Source of the DNA: Didymodactylos carnosus
Lineage: Eukaryota; Rotifera; Eurotatoria; Philodinida; Philodinidae
Direction: 5' to 3'
Length of the DNA stretch: 45,499 nucleotides
NCBI GenBank assembly: GCA_905250885.1
Contig: CAJNOQ010000599.1
Span: forward strand, 1-45,499
In this document: in pieces, positions 35,341-44,849 of the stretch
How the letters are laid out: each line of letters starts with the position of its first letter
Numbering within the stretch: the stretch's first letter is position 1
Notes under the pieces: model-generated
What the model saw: the letters and a program-made list of their open reading frames with translations, nothing else
Database searches by the model: none
What the model was told of the DNA's origin: nothing
Translations under genes and position numbers: made by a program

Positions 35341-38300
35341 ATGAATACCATTAAGGCAGCCATTAATCTGAAACATATTAATTTAACCAAGAATGATAAC
35401 ATTGTAACAGTCGACTTGTTACCGTTACAGGCTCAGGTAAGAGCTATCTGCAATAATATTAAAATCAGTTTCATCTGCGATCGCGTAGCTTCATATACTC
35501 TTATCTCACAATGTAACCGTGTAGTGCTGTCCCTTTTTCTGTAGTATAAATTGGAAAAATTAAATTAATATGATCGAAATAGTTTTTAAAAAAGAAACTA
35601 TCCATAAGTTATTCTAAGCGAAGCCACTTTCCGCTGAAATTTGAGTGAACAACGCTATAATAGCAACGTATTATAATGACAGGACTCCATCAGATACAAT
35701 CGTGCAATAAATCAACAGTTCAGATCTGGAGATCTAACAGAATCTTTCTGTACACCGCGGATGGGCAAAGGTTACTTCTATTGTTACAATGATCGAGTAA
35801 TCATTGTTTCAATCATAAGAACTCAACTTGTATGTAATAAAAAGATCATATTCGGATCAAAAACTGAGTCACTAATGTGTATTTCGAAATATTTACTTCA
35901 TTTTCATTTTTTGGTGACAATTGCGGTAATTTTTCAACATGAAAATTCGACAAAAGCTAAAGTAGTCGGATATGATGGAAATACACATTGATTGACTCAG
36001 TTTTTGATCCTGATTCCTAATATTTTTGTCACACAAAAGTTGAGTTCTGATGGAGAAAATTGAGAATTACGAGCAGAATTCTGACTGCCTCTGATTTAGA
36101 AAAAATGCATTTTTTCAGGAACGGAAAGGAATTTCAGAAGAATCTCTCCATATTATTTTTACCATGCAAAGATGAATCCAAAACAGTGCAAATGAGTGTT
36201 CCGTCTATAACAATAATATAAAAAGCTACGTAGATTTTCAAAAAACCTTGGCACACTTTAAGCTATGTTGGTAAATAGATTTTTGATTTAACCATGTTAT
36301 ATGTGATAAAGCTCTAAACAACCGATCTAGGCTCAGTTTTATGTGCTGAATCAGAAAAAAGAAACCGCAGAGTTTCCAAGTGAAAATAGGAAAAATTATT
36401 CGAATTTTATGTGCAGAAACGGTTTTTTGAAATTTAGGACCCTTTTCGTATTTTCTAATTTTCTCATTGAAAAAATTAGAAAAAAAGGTTCATTCTTGAG
36501 AAAAAATATTTTTAAATCAGTGTATGGGTAGAGTATTCTAATATTTAAGAAATATTTAACAGAAAAGAAGAAAAAACATTTATTCAAATATATAACCAAA
36601 TTATAGAAAGTACGATACGCGTTTCGAGACACACTTTGATGCTCTCACTTCAGTCGATAAAATAATTTAAAACACTTTTAAAAAGAATTTTTAAAAAAAT
36701 GAAATATTTTTTCGTTTTAGCAGAATTTTTGAATTTTGAAATAGTAGTCATAGAAATGTCAATTAATCTTTATTGTCTGGATTTAGTGATGGATGGTATT
36801 TTCTTTTTCTTCTAAATTCTTGTTCTTTTAACTTTCTGATGAACAGATCTTGTGTGTTCATCTTGAAAAGGGGAAACACACTAAATTCATCAGCAGAACA
36901 GCAAGCTATATGTCTGTGAACTTCTTGAGCATCATGAGGTAAATATAGAACAAAGTGTTTATGATTATGCATTCTTGCTCTCAAATCTACAGATTCGCCA
37001 ATATATGTTTGTGAACAACATGGACATTGTATTACATAGATCAAATATTTGATATTACAATTCATGTTTGCATTGCATTCTAATTTTTGATCATGTTCAT
37101 TTATGATGTAAGAAGAAATGTTTAGTCTATTACATAAGAAGCATCTTGATGCATTACATTTTGAAATAATTAAAAAAAGGTTAAAACTAACATATTCTTG
37201 ATTAGCTCGAAAAGCTCTACTCAACCATATATAAAAAAAGTCAAAAGAAAATAGTACTATCACTTCGAATTATCGCCTTACACTTACAAACATTTAAAAT
37301 TTCTTTTAATGTTTGACTATTATTTCTGATCTGATACTTACTCAAATCAATAATATAGTGATTTTTTTTACCTTATTTCCTGTCTGAAGTGGATATCAGT
37401 AGATCTCACAATAGAAAAATAATTAGTAAAAGCCACCCGTTAAGCCATTGATCGCCACTTTTTCTCCTTTGCTTCTTTTGACATTTGCCAACCCCTGTAG
37501 CTTGTACCATTTAGAATAGTTTATCAATACTTAAAATGTGTCTTGTCTTTGTTTTTAGTTAATTTTCTTATCACTATTTGCCTTGGTAGTTGTATTGGCC
37601 GTCGTTGGGAATTCCATTGTCATTTGGATTGTTCTTGCTCATCGTCGGATGCGAACTGCTACCAATTATTTTCTCGTCAATTTGGCTTATGCCGATGTTT
37701 TAAACGCTCTGTTTAACATCATGTTTAATGCCTATTATATGATAAATCACATAACATGGCCATTTGGCAATTTTATGTGTATTGCTGTACAAACTGTGTC
37801 ACATGTATCGATTGCAGCTAATGTACTCACATATGTGGCAATTAGTTTAGACCGATATTTCGCCATTATTCATCCGCTTCGGACAAAATTAACACATAAT
37901 CAGACAATCGCGATAATTGTCGTTATATGGATGTTAGCACTATTGGTTAGCTCACCGGCAACTTGGTCATTTCGTGTTAGAGAAAGTTATTGTCGAGTAC
38001 TCGATCCACAGCCTCATCAAAAGTGAGTAATATTCTATAAAGATCAATCTTGTATTCACATCTGTTGTTTTTAATTTTAGATTTGAATGGATGTTTTTTG
38101 TTGTAACTTATATAGCTCCTATCGCTGTACTAACCGTGACTTATACACGAATTGCATTTGAACTCTGGGGTCAAAAAGGTTAGTTTATTCTTAAGGTAAT
38201 AGATTAATCATCATTGAATTTTGTTTAAAAACAGCCATAGGTGAGGTAACAAAACGACAACGCGAGAGTATCAAATCTAAACGAAAAGTCGTCAAAATGC

Positions 38301-38911
38301 TGATCGCTGTCGTGTTGATATTTGCCTTTTGTTGGTTAGTGCTGAGTACTATGAATACAAAGAGAAGCAAGATGTTATTGCATTTCTTATAAACTAGGTT
38401 TCCACAACAACTTTACTTTATACTTGCTTCAACTTATAAGAAGATACCCGATTGGAAATATACGCCATATGTTTACTTAATAGTAAGTTTTAATAAGGAT
38501 AGAAAATAATTTTATGTATTACATTGTAAATAACCATTTTTAGTCGTATTGGATTGCAATGACTAATTCGATGTACAATCCCTTTATCTATTGTTGGATG
38601 AATAACAGGTATGTCTAAAAGTTTTTGAATATAGTACACGTCTTTGGAATATATTCTTAATTTGATCAGATGATAAATATTTTTTAAATTAACATTATTT
38701 TCCTGCTGTTCGTATATCACTTTCTAGGTTCAGAGATGGATTTCGTTATGTTTTTCGTTGTTGCCCGTGTGTAAGTTCGAGTGTTGAATTTTCCAGTATA
38801 CAGCTTGTATCATGCCGAAGCGTCTCAGAACCAACAGCTTTGAGTATAGTATCCTCAACCCATCGCAAAAGTAAATCCAATGCATCTGAAAAACCAAGTA
38901 AGATGTCATAA
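35341..38911 (+). CDS. Tachykinin-type neuropeptide receptor (class A GPCR)
   Basis: Exons 35341-35436, 37559-38022, 38081-38178, 38235-38334, 38398-38482, 38544-38608 and 38728-38911 encode 363 residues in continuous phase. Class A marks: GN in TM1 (N50), LAYAD in TM2 (D78), C106 and C177 for the extracellular disulfide, DRY at 130-132, FxxCWxP at 249-255 (CWFP) and NPFIY at 293-297. The family marks are IVLAHRRMRTATNYFLVNLA after TM1 and ELWGQKAIGE at 214-223, hallmarks of tachykinin receptors, which signal through G proteins at the cell surface. A CCPC cluster after TM7 may be palmitoylated. Exon 1 (32 residues with the glycosylation site NLT) is inferred from a CAG/gtaaga donor in matching phase; the frame is open back to an ATG at 35182. 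The basic extension from there would be odd for an extracellular tail, so I prefer 35341. The long first intron holds a Penelope fragment. Confidence 0.9.
35594..35723 (-). repeat. Dispersed repeat, copy 2 (inverted)
   Basis: The reverse complement of this stretch matches 30516-30640 over about 125-130 bp, with scattered substitutions and a few-base indel near the GCGGAA block. It lies in the first intron of the receptor gene. Confidence 0.75.
36618..36653 (-). ncRNA. Hammerhead-ribozyme-like motif 3' of the Penelope ORF
   Basis: On the minus strand, about 110 nt after the GIY-YIG stop, CTGAAGT is followed by GAGA, an ~13-nt loop, TCTC and GAAAC; then GCGTATCG. This is the order core box 1, stem II, core box 2, minimal stem III (A-U, C-G) and cleavage site, with a short possible stem I (CGA/TCG). 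Box 1 differs from CUGANGA only in the last base. Penelope terminal repeats are known to carry such minimal type I ribozymes. Activity is uncertain because A9 is changed. Confidence 0.45.
36763..37263 (-). mobile_element. 5'-truncated Penelope-like element: GIY-YIG endonuclease end
   Basis: A 166-codon ORF carries the C-terminal region of Penelope-like retroelements. First comes a cysteine-rich linker, CNASRCFLC...CNANMNC. A GIY-YIG nuclease core follows, with YLIYVIQC and then TYIGES (YIG), the conserved Arg (VDLRARMHNHK), and a tail near LKEQEFRRKRKYHPSLN. The nuclease would nick target DNA during insertion. No reverse-transcriptase domain precedes it, so the copy is 5'-truncated, as is common for these elements. 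It is antisense within the first intron of the receptor gene. The retained open frame suggests a fairly recent insertion; domestication is possible but has no support here. Confidence 0.8.
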
Positions 38912-39183
38912 CATTCATACTTCTTATATCTACATTCATTCGTTTGGAAGCTATCAATTCGATGTACAAAATTATTAATCAGTGAAGAGCTACATATGGA
39001 CAAGATTTCTGTAGTATGTTACATCAAAATATCATCTAATGTCTTTGTGAAAATGAAGTTGTATTAAATTTTAAGTCATTAATTACACACTATGTTTTCC
39101 GTTTTCTTTATTGCAATCACGTTTTTTTTCTTTTGTTGTTTTGTTTTTACATTACTTTGACTTTTCAACAGAAGCAGAGAAAA

Positions 39184-39189
39184 ATAAAA
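39184..39189 (+). terminator. Candidate poly(A) signal of the receptor gene
   Basis: AATAAA 273 bp after the receptor stop codon. A minus-strand AATAAA (plus TTTATT at 39107-39112) serves the convergent convertase. The signals cross, so the two 3' UTRs may overlap by about 80 bp or more. Confidence 0.35.
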
Positions 39190-39339
39190 TAAATATTTTA
39201 CAAATGTAAACTATATAATCTTCGGAACAAAATTAATAAATACCGCTTGAGACAATGGTGGACTAGTAGAATTCGCTGCTTGGTATTTTTGTTGCATAGG
39301 ATACTTTTCATAGTTGACTAGAATGTTGTATATTTCATT

Positions 39340-42300
39340 TTATTGTAACCAATTTCCATTTAATCTAGCCAATACTTTTAGCCAATGATTATTCGATTGA
39401 ACCGGCTGTTCTTGCTCTCTGTAGCGTTTGACTGGTGATTCAACGTTCATTTGATGTTTTTCCTGTGAATTTAATTGGTTTGTGAGACGTTCCTAGAACA
39501 TCGAACAAATAAAGTCAAATAAAAGTAGATAATGAACTCTCAAATTTCTACTTACACTTCGTTCGTTATGTACAGTATTGTAATTTTCATCATACACTCT
39601 TGGCCCATTTTTCAAGTGACGCGGAATATCTGCTGTACCATGCAATACTAATCGAAAGTCTTGTAGTTCACCATGATTGTTTTTATTTCCCGTCTAAAAA
39701 GCCAGCAGTACTTAGCAATTAGTCATCATTTAAGTACTGATAAATTTACCGCATCAATTATTTCGATTTTCCAAACACCTTTGGGATTTTCTCCCCAATT
39801 ATGTACAGACATAAATGCCCAATTTTTAAAACCTTCGCTGGATGAATCTTGTTCACGTTCAGCTAACAGAGTTGTTTCCGTACCTAAAAGGTTAAATTTT
39901 ATTTAGACTAGTGTAACACGTGCATTTAGTTGTAATTCACCATGAGGGGAAGTAATGTTAATTTTTAATGCACCACGTCTGTTATATGTCAGTGTTACGT
40001 ACAATTGAACATGTTCCAAAAAGCGAACAACATTATTTTCACCTTCACAACCCGTGACTGGAAAATCAATTTCAAGAGGTCGCTCGGGACTTATTTTTCT
40101 ATTTTCACAATAACAATACGTTAGTTATAAAAAGCAAAAGTAAAACTAAATAAAATACGTACTGTCGTTCGAATTTTATTGGTTCTATTTCACATATGCT
40201 TTGTTTAGGAACTGTTACCTGAACATAAAAGTAATAGTTACATCATGAGGCTAAAATTATTTAACTGAAAATATCGTTTACCCAATCTTTTGCAGCTTGA
40301 ACAAGAGCAGCAGCATTTAAAAGGCCAAATCCAAATCGACTATTTGCCTAAAATGACAAAGATGAAAGGCTTAAATCAAAAATTAGTGTTTATTTTTACA
40401 AGGAAAAGAAATTGGCTAACCTTAAAACCCGCACCATTTGTTGTCCAACCATGATTATGAGACAATGGAGCATATTCTGATGTCCATGCAACTAAATGTT
40501 GTAGATCTCTCCATGTTAATTCTGAACTAAAAAGTGGCAATATTTCATTTATTACAACAAGAAGCAAATTATTGATTAAATAAACCTACTTTGCTTCCAA
40601 AACAAGTGCAAATATTCCAGCTGCCAATGGTGCAGATGCTGATGTACCCGTATGATCATCTGTACAACGATTATGAAGATCAGTTGTTGTTACTTTTTGG
40701 TCTTGATATGCTCCACTACTGTATGTTGTAGCCATCGTTGACGGACATTTTTCTGCGTACCACGGTGATTGTTGATGTTCAGATGCAGAACTAATGGAAA
40801 TTGTGTATATTGAGCCCGTATATCCGTCGCAGCTGAAATAAGAACATGGAAACAGATAGAATAACTTATACGAAATATTATACGGTTTTATTTTGTGATT
40901 TTGGTTATTTCTCCTCTTCAATTTCTATTCGAGTATTTATCTATTCACCTAGATGTGAGGACAGAACTAACAAAATTCACTTCGCTCGTTTAAGAATTGG
41001 ATTTCCACAATTGAATGTTAACTTATTTAGGTACACCCTTATTCCTGAGCCATCATGCACATGTGGGGAGGACGAATCATAAAATCATTTTTTTCTGATC
41101 TGTAGGAAATACCATAAGGTTGGAAAGAAACTGATGTGCACTATTAATTCCATATTGGGCACACAAATTATTCTTTCTACTCTTTGGTTTTAGGAGCCGC
41201 TTTCGGGCATTTTGTTTCTCTTACGTAAAAATTCTTTATATCTCACTCACGCAGTCGCCACAGAAAATCCTTCTCATCTCCTTCTTAACTCTACTGCTTT
41301 AATCTGTTAAAACTTTATTATTTTATTTTTTATTTATATTTTTGTTTTTTGTTGTAGCCCGATTTGATTACTATTTCTATATTAAATTTTAAACCAAAAT
41401 CTATTTGTAATTTGCTAACTCTGCTACAAAAAAAGCATCATACTTGCAATTATCTTGTCTACGTCCACCATTTCCAGATGCCCAGACATATATTACACCT
41501 TTACCGTTTCGACCTTCTGTAATTCCTTTAATAAATGCTGCGGATGCAAGTGTTCCTGGTCCTTCAACCTTAAATGAAATTACAATTTTTTAGGTAATTA
41601 TATTGAACAATAGAAAATATGTACAGTTCGGCCATCGTCATTTGGTCCCCAAGATGCTGAATAAATATCAATATATTTGTGATTAAACGCAATTGCTTCG
41701 GCTTCTACTCGGTCTGTAACATGTCCATCCAGCATGCGTATGCCACCGATTTTTGCATTGTATCTAAAAAGAATTACCGGTCAATATATAATCTTTCGAT
41801 CCAAATATCCATTCAACTCTTACGCAATACCGACACCGCAAATTGAATTATTTGCCATCATTGCAACTTCTCCAGCACACCGAGTTCCATGTCTAAATAT
41901 GAAGAAAAGTAAATATACGAAATAAGAGAAAATCAATTGAGATACTTGTTTTCGTTTGTAGGATCATAACGTGGAGATGGATCATCATCATTATCATTTA
42001 AATCCCAACTTGCTTTTGGATCCTAAATATAAATATCTCAACCGTAATTAAAGAAATAACCTTTCATAGATGATGCTACTCACATAGTTGCCGATTATGT
42101 CTGAGTTATTCCATTCGAGACCTATTAGAATAAACAATGAATTAAACAGGACAGTCCAGAAAGTTTAATCAAATTGTACGACTAACAAACATAGCAAAAC
42201 AGCAAGCTAATGCTCATCATAGTGTCTCGTAGGTATAAACGGCAAAAAAACCTGATAAAAAAAATTTTAGAGTTTAGAATCAACAAGATTTTTCAGAGAT

Positions 42301-44103
42301 TCTGCCTGTGGAAACAATTTCATCAGATTTTTTGCGTACTCATTATGCAGAACAACTTAAACTAGATATACTCGACGTTTTTTAACTCATTCAAAGCTGT
42401 TGTGAAGAAAATATAAATCTTTTAATATTCAGTGAAACTACTATCTAAAAAAGGGTTGTGGAAACATAAAAGAGTATGAAGAAGTGCAACCACTTCTAAA
42501 CCCTTTTAGGTGTCGTAGAAGAAAAGATCGAGTACGAAACCGTTTAACCCTCCGGAGGTGTTTGTGGGTCCAAGGAGACCCACAGTAGTGTTCTCTGTTT
42601 TTTTCTACTGTAAGATCTATGCAATTCGAAGCGATCTCTTCGCTAATCGTTAGTCTTCTAATGATGCATAAGAACCATATGAAGGATTAGAATATCTTAC
42701 ATAGCACAGTACAGATGAAAAGTCACGTTTTCCCCCCTAGTCACGTTTTGTGCCCTAACTTTTCTTCTATGAAACCTACAAAAGTTTAGAAATGGTTGCA
42801 CTTCTCTATATTTTTTTAGATTTCGTACACAAACGTCTTTTTTCAGAGAGCAGTTTAACATTGGTTAATCCAGCGTGATCAATTAATTTGACAGGTAATG
42901 TTATATCAGTCATAGATAATTAGATGCCACTTTCAAATAACAAAAAATAAAACTCTAGTAAAACGTCTAGTAACGAAGATCTTGATAACCCCTTGAATTA
43001 TATTATTATTTCACATTCTTGTCTGCATATATGTATGAACATTTTTATACTCAGAATAACTTTGAAATTTCTACTTCTGATATTCTAATTAAAATCGATT
43101 AAGATCTTCCAGGCGTTTTTTCAAGATCTTGGATACAAGAGGTTTTACTATGAACCATCTTTTTTCCTTACCATCATCTAGAATTGTAACTTTGATATTT
43201 TTGCCTGTATAACCCTAAAATATTCAAATATATAAGTAAGTTAGTATATGAAAAGATTTAGATTAAGAAAGATTGACGTGTATTGCTAAATAATTCTAAT
43301 TAATTAAAAAGATTACTTACAGCTGCCCAAGCAGGCACGACATGTAAATCTAATTTCGGTAAATCAAGTGAACTTTTTGATCTCGTATCTTTCTATAGAT
43401 AAACAAAATAAAATTATTCAATATCAAGTAATTTAATCATTTAATTTAGCTTACCAAATACCATTCTTTATCAAATTTAGGATCACTAAACGATATCGAT
43501 CTGTATATTCGATCTTCATCTTCACGTTTATCAATCAAATCTCGTTTAACACGATATTGTGATTTTTGTTGTTCGGCCCATGAAACCTAAAAAACTTAAT
43601 TTCTCTAATTTTTCTAATGTAAACTAGACGATTATATCACCTTTTCATGTTGTGAAAGAGATGCTGTAGTATCATGAGCAGCACGTTTCGAGCGACGCTC
43701 TATTCGAGGATGTACGAACAAGTAATAATCATCATTTTCAAATATCTGTAGAAAAACATGTAAAAGATTGTTGAGTACATTAAAGGAAGAATATAATTAA
43801 CGAAGTATATTTTTCAAAAACAATGTTTTTAACATACCTTTCCTTTATTTTTCAATCCAAGTTCACTGGCAACAAGATCAGCGACATTGTCACCTGTCAA
43901 AAACAGATAATCATTTATTATTGATCTTAAAATGGATAAAATGATGTCTTATTTAACTGACCTTCTTTTATCAGTACTGCCCACTCATTTGAATGTTCCG
44001 GTTCAAAATTATCATTACGGTTGTTATAAGTATACTCCACACTAGTCAAAATGATTCCTATGAAACTAAGAAACCATAGCAAAATATAAGATTGTGGCCA
44101 CAT
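39340..44103 (-). CDS. Prohormone convertase 1/3-like subtilisin/kexin protease
   Basis: Nineteen coding exons, all in phase, 683 residues. In transcript order: 43962-44103, 43838-43893, 43641-43745, 43455-43586, 43321-43392, 43172-43214, 42084-42121, 41946-42022, 41824-41892, 41625-41763, 41444-41568, 40590-40832, 40421-40526, 40282-40347, 40163-40218, 39941-40098, 39750-39883, 39556-39693 and 39340-39492. Order of parts: signal peptide (1-21); prodomain with internal RRSKR (83-87) and cleavage site RVKR (113-116) after WAEQQ; S8 catalytic domain with D182 (ILDDG), H223 (HGTRC), oxyanion N324 (ASGNGG) and S397 (GTSASAP); P domain with [10 protein letters not shown]; short tail. Asn at the oxyanion hole excludes PC2. 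The WAEQQ segment and a C-terminus without transmembrane or Cys-rich region point to PC1/3 rather than furin or PC5/6. It cuts neuropeptide precursors at dibasic sites in the regulated secretory pathway. The tail has a KR pair (655-656) and an amphipathic end. The P-domain RRGDL motif reads RRGAL (530-534). Confidence 0.95.
40925..41300 (+). pseudogene. Non-LTR retrotransposon relic (RT C-terminal end) in convertase intron
   Basis: Antisense to the convertase, in its 611-bp intron 40833-41443, the frame reads [19 protein letters not shown] and then CTCGEDES, stop, NHFFLIC. The pattern R-L-R-I-G-x3-L-N, followed by C-x-C-x8-H-x4-C counting the stop as one residue, is the C-terminal zinc-knuckle region of LINE-type reverse transcriptases. 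An in-frame TAA between the knuckle halves and another stop downstream show it is dead. No RT core lies upstream, so the copy is a short remnant. The exact borders are not visible. Confidence 0.7.
42478..42810. mobile_element. Foldback (MITE-like) element in convertase intron
   Basis: GAAGAAGTGCAACCACTTC...GTAGAAGAAAAG at 42478-42528 is mirrored by CTTTTCTTCTATGAAAC...GGTTGCACTTCTC at 42758-42810. The arms are about 50 bp with several mismatches. It lies in the longest convertase intron (42122-43171, 1,050 bp), between the exons for ILDD and GLEWNN. The interior contains a small GGGTC/GACCC palindrome near 42570. No ORF. Confidence 0.6.
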
Positions 44104-44273
44104 TTTTATAAAGCCTCAATCTGCAACAAAATTTAAATTTAAAAATAACATTTCCAAAAGAAACAAGAAAATGCCTATTAAAACAAATGGTGGGTGAGTA
44201 GTCGTGCTCTACCCACGTACTAGACTTTTTTCTAGCTTTTTTTTTTTTCCTTTTCATCGTTGAGAAAACTCAC
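44104..44273 (-). other. Probable 5' UTR intron of the convertase gene
   Basis: On the minus strand a donor (CAGAC/gtgagt; plus-strand exon edge 44274) and an acceptor (ttgttgcag at 44121) would remove 153 bp and leave 17 nt of leader before the ATG. The start is otherwise fixed by a good signal peptide at [14 protein letters not shown]. Confidence 0.45.
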
Positions 44274-44539
44274 GTCTGTATTCTTCACTACTTGTTCTAT
44301 AGTCATCTGTGATCAAAGACTAACAGAACATCTACAAACGTAATTGAGGAAAAAAAAAATTTTTTATCTTTTATTTTGTTCTGTTCTGTAAAAACAAAAA
44401 TTATCATCATATTCCATAAACGAGATGAACGCGAGAAAATAGTAAATTCTTTTACAATCCAACATTTCTTCTACGACTAACTAATCTCTATTTTTTCGAA
44501 ATTCATTTTGTAGAATTCTTTTATGTAGCAAAAACTACG

Positions 44540-44770
44540 ATGGCACGTCGATCTATTTTAAATAATATTTCTCTATGTACACAGTATATTATCCATAAAA
44601 ACAACAACAAAGTTATTGTCTTCCTCTTCTGTATTGCTATTTTAACATGCTACTTTTTTTTCGTTATTTTTTTTTCTCTTTTTTCTGCTTCTCCATCATC
44701 TAAAAACTTAGAAAAAGATTCCTCAAGGCGTTCAAAAGTCATTCATTTAGTTTTTTTGAGATCAACAGGT
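44540..44770 (+). CDS. Possible first exon of a type II membrane protein (incomplete)
   Basis: From an ATG, about 30 mostly polar residues are followed by a strong membrane segment (near residues 27-50), then a Ser/Lys-rich stem and SKVIHLVFLRSTG, where a donor (ACAG/gtttta) could sit. A signal anchor, a stem and then a beta-strand with R-S/T-x-G is how Golgi sulfotransferases begin, so a carbohydrate sulfotransferase is one guess. No second exon was found in the last 700 bp. It starts 436 bp from the convertase ATG in a head-to-head arrangement. It may equally be a chance ORF in T-rich DNA. Confidence 0.25.
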
Positions 44771-44849
44771 TTTATTTGTGTGTGTGTATATATATTCAAT
44801 ATTATCCAAAATGGTCATGTTCAATTATCAATAATTAGAATAATTTGAT

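Noticed and set aside
37583..38026. Receptor beginning at the non-ATG codon 37583
   Set aside because: The frame is open upstream to an acceptor at 37558, and TM1 needs the residues encoded there. The codon at 37583 is an internal TTG (Leu).
39340..44103. Calling the convertase furin or PC2
   Set aside because: PC2 has Asp at the oxyanion position, whereas Asn is seen here. Furin has a transmembrane and cysteine-rich tail, absent here. The prodomain WAEQQ segment and the P-domain [10 protein letters not shown] fit PC1/3 best.
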